Shown in pieces: positions 1-5,741 of a DNA stretch of 11,777 nucleotides. The translations under genes were made by a program, and so were the position numbers. Source of the DNA: Aquificaceae bacterium. GTDB lineage: Bacteria > Aquificota > Aquificia > Aquificales > Aquificaceae. How positions within the stretch are numbered: the first letter of the stretch is position 1; each line of letters opens with the position of its first letter. Under the pieces are notes generated by a model that saw nothing but the letters and a program-made list of their open reading frames with translations, was not told the origin of the DNA and made no database searches. Location: positions 1 to 11,777 of the forward strand of contig WGFS01000010.1 of NCBI GenBank assembly GCA_015492115.1, given 5' to 3'.

Positions 1-169
1 CCTCAACCCCTGCGAGCTCTGCAAGTTCCTTCGCATACTTGAGCTCCACTCTGTGCCTCTGCCCGTAGTCAAAGGATACAGCCCAGACCCTGTCAAACTC
101 CCTCTTGGCGAGCCAGAGGAGCGTAGCGGAGTCCATCCCACCAGAGAGGAGCACTATAACCTTCTTCAT
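1..169 (-). CDS. queC: 7-cyano-7-deazaguanine synthase QueC, N-terminal part (gene runs off left edge)
   Basis: Only the first 56 residues are in the window. They begin MKKVIVLLSGGMDSATLLWL; the SGGMDS PP-loop (residues 9-14) that binds ATP and the FDYGQRH signature (33-39) are both QueC hallmarks. QueC is a cytosolic ATP-dependent amidoligase/nitrile synthase that turns 7-carboxy-7-deazaguanine into preQ0, the precursor of queuosine in tRNA. The ATG at 169-167 is chosen because the family starts just before the PP-loop strand. No Shine-Dalgarno sequence precedes it, and the divergent gspE start is only 16 bp away, so the message may be leaderless. Another PP-loop ATPase is conceivable, but the FDYGQRH motif makes QueC very likely. 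The zinc-binding cysteines of the C-terminal part lie outside the window and cannot be checked. Confidence 0.93.
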   Translation of the reverse strand, partial: MKKVIVLLSGGMDSATLLWLAKREFDRVWAVSFDYGQRHRVELKYAKELAELAGVE

Positions 170-185
170 GCTTAAATTTTAATCT
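170..185. promoter_or_regulatory. Very short AT-rich divergent spacer between queC and gspE
   Basis: Sixteen bases, nearly all A/T, separate the two start codons. The plus strand offers TTAAAT (172-177) or TTTAAT (178-183) as a possible -10. The minus strand offers TTAAAA-type hexamers. Neither gene has a purine-rich ribosome-binding site. The -35 elements would have to lie inside the opposite coding regions. This suggests overlapping promoters and leaderless or near-leaderless mRNAs, but no single hexamer pair is convincing. Confidence 0.35.
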
Positions 186-1595
186 ATGAACATACTCAAG
201 GAGTACAGGCTGATCCCGTTGGAGGAGCAGAACGGAAGACTGAAACTCCTCGTTCCCGAGTCCTTCAAAGAGGAGGACGTAGAGGAGATAAGGTTCAGGA
301 CGGGAAAGGACGTAGAGCTTGTAGTTCTCCCCGACGAGGATTTTGCAAAGGAGCTTCAGGAGAGGCTCTCCGCGGAGGACATAAAGATAGAGGGAGAGGA
401 GGAGGAAAAACGTGAGGGTCTTGACCTCTTACACGCTCAGGACGATAGCCCAGCGGTCAGTCTCGTGAACCAGGTTCTGATAAAGGCGAGCACTGTCGGA
501 GCGTCCGACATACACTTTGAGCCTTACGAGGACGAGGCGGTCGTGCGCCTCAGGATGGACGGAGTCCTTCACGATATACTCAAAGTCCCCTCCTCCACAT
601 ACCAGAACGTCGTTTCAAGGATAAAGGTCATGTCCAACCTCAACGTTGCGGAGAAGAGGGTTCCCCAGGACGGACGCATAAGGGTGAGGATAGGGAGCAA
701 GGACCTTGACATAAGGGTCTCTGTCGTTCCCACTGTCTTCGGAGAGAGGGTCGTTCTCAGGCTTCTTGACAAGACGGGTTCCCTCCTGACCTTAGAACAG
801 CTCGGACTCTCGGAGGAGGACAGGAGAAAGGTGGAGAGGCTCGCAAAGAAACCCTACGGGATAGTTCTGGTCACCGGTCCCACGGGAGCTGGTAAATCAA
901 CAACTCTATACGCCATGCTCCTCTACGTCAAAGACCCTAAGAAGAACATAATCACGATAGAGGACCCCGTTGAGTATCAGATAAAGGGCATAAGTCAGAT
1001 ACAGGTGAACCCCAAGGTAGGTCTCACCTTCGCGAGCGGTCTCAGATCTGTCCTCAGGCAGGACCCGGACATAATAATGGTGGGAGAGATAAGGGATGCG
1101 GAGACTGCGGACATAGCGGTTCATGCAGCGCTCACCGGACACCTCGTCCTCTCAACTTTGCACACCAACGACGCCCCTTCTGCGGTAACGAGGCTCTCGG
1201 ACATGGAGATAGAACCCTTTCTTATAGCCAGCTCCCTTGAGGGAGTGATCGCCCAGAGGCTTGTGAGGAGAGTATGCGAACACTGCAGAGAACCTTACAG
1301 ACCGGACGAAGAGGAACTGAGAGAGCTCGGGATAGATAGCTACGATAGTGAGTTTTTCAGGGGGAAAGGCTGTGAGCACTGCCTCGGAACGGGATACAGG
1401 GGAAGGATCGGGATATTTGAGGTCCTGGAGCTTGATGAAGACCTGAAGGCGCTCATAACCAGAACCCAGGACTCAAATGAGATAAAGAGGCTCGCAAGGG
1501 AGAAGGGCTACAGAACGATGATAGAGGACGGGATAGAGAAGGTAAAGAAGGGCATAACCACCTCCAGCGAGCTCTTGAGCGTTGTAAGGAGTTAG
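186..1595 (+). CDS. gspE: Type II secretion / type IV pilus assembly ATPase, GspE/PilB family
   Basis: A 469-residue cytoplasmic hexameric ATPase that powers pseudopilus or pilus extension. Domains in order: a short N-terminal GspE_N-like domain (about 1-60), an acidic linker (61-77), then the AAA-like secretion ATPase core (about 85-460). Visible motifs are Walker A GPTGAGKST (231-239), the Asp box NIITIEDPVEYQ (254-265), Walker B with DPDIIMVGEIRD (293-304) and the His box TGHLVLSTLHTND (317-329). Paired CxxC motifs (C364/C367 and C396/C399) form the zinc-binding C-terminal subdomain typical of GspE and PilB, and absent from the retraction ATPase PilT. At 469 residues it is nearer GspE (about 500) than PilB (about 565), so GspE is preferred. 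The start at 186 gives the usual beginning (RLIPLEEQNGRLKL), though no Shine-Dalgarno is present. No other secretion or pilin gene is nearby. Its stop codon overlaps the convergent transaldolase stop by 4 bp. Confidence 0.93.
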   Translation: MNILKEYRLIPLEEQNGRLKLLVPESFKEEDVEEIRFRTGKDVELVVLPDEDFAKELQERLSAEDIKIEGEEEEKREGLDLLHAQDDSPAVSLVNQVLIKASTVGASDIHFEPYEDEAVVRLRMDGVLHDILKVPSSTYQNVVSRIKVMSNLNVAEKRVPQDGRIRVRIGSKDLDIRVSVVPTVFGERVVLRLLDKTGSLLTLEQLGLSEEDRRKVERLAKKPYGIVLVTGPTGAGKSTTLYAMLLYVKDPKKNIITIEDPVEYQIKGISQIQVNPKVGLTFASGLRSVLRQDPDIIMVGEIRDAETADIAVHAALTGHLVLSTLHTNDAPSAVTRLSDMEIEPFLIASSLEGVIAQRLVRRVCEHCREPYRPDEEELRELGIDSYDSEFFRGKGCEHCLGTGYRGRIGIFEVLELDEDLKALITRTQDSNEIKRLAREKGYRTMIEDGIEKVKKGITTSSELLSVVRS

Positions 1596-2245
1596 AAGGG
1601 CTTCTCGGGAACCTTCTCCCAGTCTTTGAGGAAGAGATCTATACCCTTGTCGGTGAGAGGATGTTTGAAGAGCTTTTCTAAAACTCCAAAGGGCATTGTG
1701 CATATGTCCGCACCTATGAGGGCGGACTCAAGAACGTGCATCGGGTGTCTGACGCTCGCCACTATTATCTCCGTGTCCACCTCGTAGTTGTAGAAGATCT
1801 CCTTTATCTCTCTTATCAGCTTCATACCTTCACCGGATATGTCATCAAGCCTGCCGACGAAGGGTGATACGTAAGATGCTCCAGCCTTTGCCGCTATCAG
1901 AGCCTGCACAGGTGAGAAGACGAGGGTAACATTCGTGGGAATGCCTTCAGCTTCAAGGGTCTGAACCGCCTTCATACCTTCTGGGGTCATGGGTATCTTA
2001 ACGACAACGTTCTCCCCGAGTTCTGCGAGGAGCCTTCCCTCCTTTATCATACCCTCAGCGTCAAGGGACACGGTTTCAAGGCTCACGGGACCGTCAACCT
2101 CCTCAAGTATCTCCTTTACCACCTCCTTGAAGGGTCTTCCCGTCTTGGAAACGAGGGTCGGGTTTGTGGTGACCCCGTCAAGTATCCCCCAGCTGTTGGC
2201 TGTCCTTATCTGCTCTATGTCTGCGGTATCAAGAAAGAACTTCAT
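1592..2245 (-). CDS. tal: Transaldolase, TalC/MipB-type small transaldolase
   Basis: A 217-residue TIM-barrel class I aldolase of the small transaldolase/fructose-6-phosphate aldolase family (usual length 210-220). It starts MKFFLDTADIEQI and carries GVTTNPTLV (24-32). The Schiff-base lysine is K83 in VVVKIPMTPEG (81-90 region). The residues that separate the two activities read as transaldolase: E57 (SLETVS) where E. coli FSA has Gln59, and F129 (SPFVGRLDD) where FSA has Tyr131. It would move a dihydroxyacetone unit between sedoheptulose-7-phosphate and glyceraldehyde-3-phosphate in the non-oxidative pentose phosphate pathway. Its ATG overlaps the stop of the upstream thioredoxin-like gene (ATGA), and GGAGGTAAGGAC lies just upstream inside that gene. 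It is the last gene of the long minus-strand unit. No U-rich terminator hairpin is visible after it; the convergent gspE begins at once. Confidence 0.92.
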   Translation of the reverse strand: MKFFLDTADIEQIRTANSWGILDGVTTNPTLVSKTGRPFKEVVKEILEEVDGPVSLETVSLDAEGMIKEGRLLAELGENVVVKIPMTPEGMKAVQTLEAEGIPTNVTLVFSPVQALIAAKAGASYVSPFVGRLDDISGEGMKLIREIKEIFYNYEVDTEIIVASVRHPMHVLESALIGADICTMPFGVLEKLFKHPLTDKGIDLFLKDWEKVPEKPF

Positions 2246-2616
2246 GTCCTTACCTCCTTAAGTATATTCTCCTTCCTCTGGAAACCTAAAAACGCCTTTT
2301 TAACCTTACCATCCCTAACTACCACCGTGGTGGGTGTTCCCAAAACACCAAGCTGACTTGCGATCTTAAGTCCTTCTCTGTTGGAAACATCTACCTTCTT
2401 TACCTTCACCTTCCTGGAGAGCTCATCTATGACCGGGTTCATCCTCTGGCAGGCTCCGCAGTTGGGAGAATAAAAATAAACAACCACATTCCTGCCAAAC
2501 TCTGTAAGTTCCTTGCCCACGAGCTTCCTTGCCCTCCATCGGGCAAACAGCTGTACCGCTAACATGAGCAGGAGTACACCCACAACCGCGATGAAGAATA
2601 ACTTCAGAAACTCCAT
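2242..2616 (-). CDS. Membrane-anchored thioredoxin-like protein
   Basis: A 124-residue protein: one hydrophobic N-terminal segment (about residues 6-24), a basic stretch (RWRARK, 26-31), then a thioredoxin fold. The active site is C53-G-A-C56 in YSPNCGACQRM, with the cis-proline in GTP (93-95), so both catalytic cysteines are present. The reading frame is open further upstream, but the ATG at 2616 is preferred: the earlier residues are out-of-frame sequence of the rluB gene, and this ATG shares its A with the rluB stop (TGATG), a classic translational-coupling junction. No strong Shine-Dalgarno is visible. The cluster of Arg/Lys right after the membrane segment suggests by the positive-inside rule that the thioredoxin domain faces the cytoplasm; this is an inference and the reverse is possible. 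Substrate unknown. A role in cytochrome c or oxidase maturation cannot be assigned from context. Confidence 0.85.
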   Translation of the reverse strand: MEFLKLFFIAVVGVLLLMLAVQLFARWRARKLVGKELTEFGRNVVVYFYSPNCGACQRMNPVIDELSRKVKVKKVDVSNREGLKIASQLGVLGTPTTVVVRDGKVKKAFLGFQRKENILKEVRT

Positions 2617-3350
2617 CAGGGTGAATATTTTAAACCAACCGCCGAGAAGAGCTGTCTCAGTTCTCTCTCGCTCAGTTCCCTCCACCTTCCCGGAGGTAGC
2701 TTTCCAAGCCTGATAGGGCCCAGAGCGATGCGCTTCAACTTTATAACCGGATGACCGAAGACAGCGAGGAACCTCTTGACGAGGTGCTTCCTCCCCTCGT
2801 GGAAGACTACCTCCAATAGAGTGTTCTCCCCCTCGTATCGGACTATCCTGACATCGTCGGGCCTGGCGAAGCCGTCCTCCAGTTCGGTTCCATTCCTCAT
2901 CTTCCTCAGGGTGTTCCTGGAAACCCTTCCCTTAACAAGGGCTAAATAGACCTTGGGTAGCTTGTACCTAGGATGGAGGATCCTGTTGGCGAGCTCACCG
3001 TCGTTGGTCAGTAGCAGTAGACCCTCGGTGTTGTAGTCCAGCCTCCCCACAGGGAATACCCTGACGGGAACGTCTTTTATCAGCTCTTCTATGGTCCTCT
3101 TCCCGCTCTCGGACTTCCCCAGCTGGGTCAGATAACAGCAGGGCTTGTTGAGGATTATGTACTTCTTCTGGGGAAGCTTTACCTCTCTGCGGTCAACCTC
3201 TACCCTGTCCACCTCGGGGTCAATTTTGACGCCGAGGTCTCTCACAACCTCCCCGTTTACCCTTACCCTCCCCTCCTCTATCAGTCTGTCCGCTTTCCTG
3301 CGGGAGGTGACACCGCACATGGAGAGGTATCTGTTGAGGCGGATGAGCAT
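2616..3350 (-). CDS. rRNA pseudouridine synthase, RsuA/RluB/RluE/RluF family
   Basis: A 244-residue RNA-modifying enzyme. Residues about 1-48 form an S4 RNA-binding domain (RLNRYLSMCGVTSRRKADRL). The catalytic domain follows, with the family signature GRLDYNTEGLLLLTNDGEL (102-120) and catalytic aspartate D105. A second motif, LNKPCCYLTQ (67-76), and EGRKHLVKRF (185-194) also match the family. The latter differs from the commoner EGRNRQVRRM form. The enzyme converts a uridine in 16S or 23S rRNA to pseudouridine. Whether the target is the RluB site (2605 in E. coli 23S) or the RsuA site (516 in 16S) cannot be told from motifs alone, so no symbol is given. The start follows the stop of the DUF3501 gene by 8 bases. 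The nearest purine-rich stretch, CTGGAGAGCGAG, lies rather far upstream, so translation may depend on coupling. Confidence 0.9.
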   Translation of the reverse strand: MLIRLNRYLSMCGVTSRRKADRLIEEGRVRVNGEVVRDLGVKIDPEVDRVEVDRREVKLPQKKYIILNKPCCYLTQLGKSESGKRTIEELIKDVPVRVFPVGRLDYNTEGLLLLTNDGELANRILHPRYKLPKVYLALVKGRVSRNTLRKMRNGTELEDGFARPDDVRIVRYEGENTLLEVVFHEGRKHLVKRFLAVFGHPVIKLKRIALGPIRLGKLPPGRWRELSERELRQLFSAVGLKYSP

Positions 3351-3358
3351 AGGTAAAG

Positions 3359-3946
3359 CTACTCGCTCTCCAGATCCCTTATGAGCTCCTCCTTGACCTC
3401 CGGTGGTATTTCGGTCATTGCCTTGTAGTTCTCGTGGTTTATCTCTATCCTCACGGGTTCCCTCTTGAAGGCATCAACCTGCTCAGGTGTTAGGGTCCAC
3501 TTCAGGAAGTGAACGACAGACGCTTTGCCCTCCTCGTAGTCCATCTGGCTCTTCTCGTCCGCTTCTGCCTTTATGGTGTACTTGTTGCCTATGTGCAGAT
3601 ATACCGCGTCGTGTATCCCTACGAGCTTGGGAAGGGTCTCCTTCCTCTCCTTTTCATCGGGTATCTCTATGAACAGAGTTGCTGAGAGCTGGTTTTTTCC
3701 GGGTATGAGCTCGTTGTAGGTGTCTATCTCAAACTGCACTTCCTCATCCTTCACGAGTCTCTCTATCCTTATCATCTCCTGTATCTGGAACCAGACGGTA
3801 TCAAAGTTCTCAAAGACGAGGGTAACTTTATCGCCTAAATGAACCCTCCTCCTCTTCTTGAGCTGGGTTATCTCCTTGACCTTCTCAGGTCTGACCTTCT
3901 CGTACTCGTAGATGTTTAAAATATCCTCTCTGGTTACCTTCCTCAT
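3359..3946 (-). CDS. DUF3501 family protein
   Basis: A 195-residue soluble protein matching DUF3501, a family of unknown function. Recognisable family stretches are FENFDTVWFQIQEMIRIERL (45-64), YNELIPGKNQLSATLFIEI (77-95) and the tail PPEVKEELIRDL (181-192). It has no cysteine, signal peptide or membrane segment, so it is unlikely to hold an Fe-S cluster itself. The frame extends 12 codons further upstream, but the ATG at 3946 is preferred: GGAGGAG sits 8 bases before it, and it begins two bases after the stop of the Fe-S oxidoreductase gene (TGATATG). DUF3501 genes are commonly found beside rubrerythrin and a CCG-domain Fe-S protein, exactly the arrangement here. A scaffold, chaperone or regulatory partner for those two is a reasonable inference, not a demonstrated role. 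Confidence 0.85.
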   Translation of the reverse strand: MRKVTREDILNIYEYEKVRPEKVKEITQLKKRRRVHLGDKVTLVFENFDTVWFQIQEMIRIERLVKDEEVQFEIDTYNELIPGKNQLSATLFIEIPDEKERKETLPKLVGIHDAVYLHIGNKYTIKAEADEKSQMDYEEGKASVVHFLKWTLTPEQVDAFKREPVRIEINHENYKAMTEIPPEVKEELIRDLESE

Positions 3947-3947
3947 A

Positions 3948-5243
3948 TCATTCTCCTCCGTAAGCTCTGAAAAGCACCTCAAGAGGGTGCAGGGGCTTCT
4001 TTTCGGTTCCGAGCTCTATCATGTGACTCGCGAGGGGGCAATCGGAGACGTAGAGGTCTGCGTCCTGAGACTTCAGCTCGTCAAAGAGACGAGAACCAAC
4101 CTTGTAGGCGTAATCAAAGGTCTCCTTCTTAACGCCGAAGGTTCCGTCGTGCCCCGAGCACCTGTCCACTATCCTGACCTTTGTGTTGGGTATAAGTCTG
4201 AGAAGTGCCACACCTTTGTACCCAACGTTCAAAGACTTCAGGTGGCAGGGTATGTGGTAGGCTATGCTTCCCATAGATACCTTGAAGTCTCTGTTAAACT
4301 TACCTTCCTCGTTGAGCTTCCACAGATACTCGTGAACGTCGTAGACCCTTTCGGAAACCGCTTTTACGTCCGGGTCGTCGGGCAGAAGCAGAGGATACTC
4401 GTACTTGAGCTGGAGGGCGCAGGTGGGTATTGGAACTATTATGTCAAAACCTGCTTCAACGTAAGGCTTCAGTCTCTGAACGTTTCTCTTAGCCTTCTCT
4501 ATGGCTGAATCAAGGTCTCCTATGTCAAAGTAAGGTATTCCACAGCACTCTTCACTCTCTGGGAGCTCCACATAGACATCGTTCTTCTCAAGAACTCTCG
4601 TAAGCGCTATCCCTTTCTGGAGGAAGTTGTAGTTGAGAAGACAGGTTGAGAAGAGAACAACTTTCCCATTCTCGCCCTTGACGGGCATTCTGTTCTTCCT
4701 GAACCAAGAGACGAAACTCTCTGTGTTGAACTTGGGGAGCTTTGCCCTCTGGTCTATCCCCATAAAGTTTTCCAGAACCACCCTGACGGGCTTCGTATCC
4801 ATAAGAGCATTTACCACATGTGCCTGAGGTCCCACGTTGAGCTTACCGTTGAGATCGGTGTTAACCATGAGTTTCTCTGTGAGCTTAGCACCCTTGTTCT
4901 TGAACTTCCATGCCTTGTATCTGAGGGATAGATGGGGAAAGTCTATCCCCCACTCATGGGGAGGTGTGTAGGGGCATCTGAAGTAACACTGCTTGCAGTG
5001 AAAACAGAGCTCAAGGGGCTCAGCGAGCTCTTCCCTGGTGAGCCTGTTCACATCATCATCCTTAGAGTCAACGGCGTTAAAGATGGCGGGAAAAGAAGGA
5101 CAGAAGCCCACGCACATGCGGCAGTCTTTACACTTGGAGTAAACCCTCCTCGCTTCCTCCCATATAGCCTCCTCGTTGTAGAAATCGGGATCCTTGATGT
5201 CAAAGTTAAAATCCTTAACCCCACCTATGCTTGATTCGTACAT
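3948..5243 (-). CDS. Fe-S oxidoreductase, double [4Fe-4S] plus CCG (heterodisulfide reductase D / GlpC-like) protein
   Basis: A 431-residue soluble electron-transfer protein. It has two N-terminal [4Fe-4S] ferredoxin motifs, C38xxC41xxC44xxxC48P and C80xxC83xxC86xxxC90P. Two cysteine-rich CCG-type modules follow: C201...C233-C234-G...C275 and C333...C362-S-G...C402. The second module has CSG instead of CCG. In the family, CCG modules bind unusual Fe-S clusters, as in heterodisulfide reductase HdrB/HdrD, GlpC and LldE. Such proteins are often annotated as anaerobic glycerol-3-phosphate dehydrogenase subunit C, but no GlpA or GlpB lies here, so that name is not adopted. The ATG at 5243 has AGGAG 8 bases upstream. 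The gene follows rubrerythrin after a 55-bp gap with a hairpin and is followed closely by DUF3501. The likely role is passing electrons in a redox chain with rubrerythrin; donor and acceptor are unknown. Confidence 0.88.
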   Translation of the reverse strand: MYESSIGGVKDFNFDIKDPDFYNEEAIWEEARRVYSKCKDCRMCVGFCPSFPAIFNAVDSKDDDVNRLTREELAEPLELCFHCKQCYFRCPYTPPHEWGIDFPHLSLRYKAWKFKNKGAKLTEKLMVNTDLNGKLNVGPQAHVVNALMDTKPVRVVLENFMGIDQRAKLPKFNTESFVSWFRKNRMPVKGENGKVVLFSTCLLNYNFLQKGIALTRVLEKNDVYVELPESEECCGIPYFDIGDLDSAIEKAKRNVQRLKPYVEAGFDIIVPIPTCALQLKYEYPLLLPDDPDVKAVSERVYDVHEYLWKLNEEGKFNRDFKVSMGSIAYHIPCHLKSLNVGYKGVALLRLIPNTKVRIVDRCSGHDGTFGVKKETFDYAYKVGSRLFDELKSQDADLYVSDCPLASHMIELGTEKKPLHPLEVLFRAYGGE

Positions 5244-5255
5244 GTTCTTTTCTCC

Positions 5256-5293
5256 TGAGCTTTAAAGCTGGAAGGAAGGGGCTCACGCCCCTT
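5256..5293 (-). terminator. Hairpin between rubrerythrin and Fe-S gene (attenuator or RNA-processing/stabilising element)
   Basis: Five bases after the rubrerythrin stop, the minus-strand RNA can form AAGGGGC-GUGA-GCCCCUU (5293-5276), a perfect 7-bp stem closed by a GNRA-type tetraloop. A 12-bp palindrome AGCTTTAAAGCT (5258-5269) follows. There is no U run right after the first stem, so it is not a strong intrinsic terminator. It could partly stop transcription or protect the 3' end of the rubrerythrin message, giving more rubrerythrin than downstream products. Confidence 0.5.
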
Positions 5294-5298
5294 GGTTC

Positions 5299-5736
5299 TT
5301 AGGCGGAAGCCTTGTACTGCTCAAGAGCTTTCTGGAACCTTCCTGCGTGGGACTTCTCAGCCCTTGCGAGGGTCTCCATCCACTCCGCTATCTCGTCAAA
5401 GCCCTCTTCTCTTGCAACCTTGGCAAAGCCAGGGTACATCTCGGTGTACTCGTAAGTCTCACCCGCTATAGCGGACTCCAGCATCTCCTCAAGAGAGTTG
5501 ATGGGTTTCTCGGTTGCGGGATCTACACCTCCGTACTTCCTGAGCATGTCAAGGTGTCCGAAGGCGTGTCCTGTCTCACCTTCAGCGGTCTCCCTGAAAA
5601 TGTTTGCTACGTCGGGATACCCCTGTATGTCAGCTTCCCTTGCGAAGTAGAGATACCTTCTGTTAGCCTGGGACTCCCCAGCAAAAGCTGCCTTAAGGTT
5701 CTCAAGGGTCTTTGTTCCTGATAGGCTCTTGCTCAT
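5299..5736 (-). CDS. rbr: Rubrerythrin (erythrin type, without rubredoxin domain)
   Basis: A 145-residue four-helix ferritin-like di-iron protein. All seven expected ligands are present: E21, E54, H57 (EGETGH), E93 and E96 (GETYEY), E127 and H130 (AEKSH). The C-terminal rubredoxin-like FeS4 domain of classical rubrerythrin (about 190 residues) is absent, and there is no cysteine at all. It therefore resembles sulerythrin/symerythrin-like forms and needs an outside electron donor. Rubrerythrins reduce hydrogen peroxide in the cytosol of anaerobes and microaerophiles. An in-frame GTG at 5745 exists, but it lies inside the Shine-Dalgarno AGGAGGTGA; the ATG at 5736 is correctly spaced and is preferred. 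The upstream flavoprotein gene stops 5 bases earlier, inside the same Shine-Dalgarno. A promoter inside the end of that gene probably drives extra rbr transcription. Confidence 0.94.
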   Translation of the reverse strand: MSKSLSGTKTLENLKAAFAGESQANRRYLYFAREADIQGYPDVANIFRETAEGETGHAFGHLDMLRKYGGVDPATEKPINSLEEMLESAIAGETYEYTEMYPGFAKVAREEGFDEIAEWMETLARAEKSHAGRFQKALEQYKASA

Positions 5737-5741
5737 GGCTT

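Noticed and set aside
1594..1617. AGAAGG/CCTTCT inverted repeat at the gspE/tal junction as a bidirectional terminator
   Set aside because: Six-bp stem with a 12-base loop, no T run on either side, and within the tal coding region.
2617..2685. 23-residue N-terminal extension of the thioredoxin-like protein
   Set aside because: It lies inside the rluB coding region in another frame, and the TGATG junction marks the later ATG as the start.
3947..3982. 12-residue N-terminal extension of the DUF3501 protein
   Set aside because: A correctly spaced GGAGGAG precedes the later ATG at 3946, and the extension overlaps the Fe-S gene.
3912..4508. 198-codon open frame on the plus strand
   Set aside because: Antisense to the Fe-S oxidoreductase, whose cysteine motifs are unmistakable; no ribosome-binding site or recognisable domain.
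3948..5243. Assignment as GlpC, anaerobic glycerol-3-phosphate dehydrogenase subunit C
   Set aside because: No glpA or glpB nearby; the neighbours are rubrerythrin and DUF3501, and the shared domains (two [4Fe-4S] plus CCG modules) are common to many other redox complexes.
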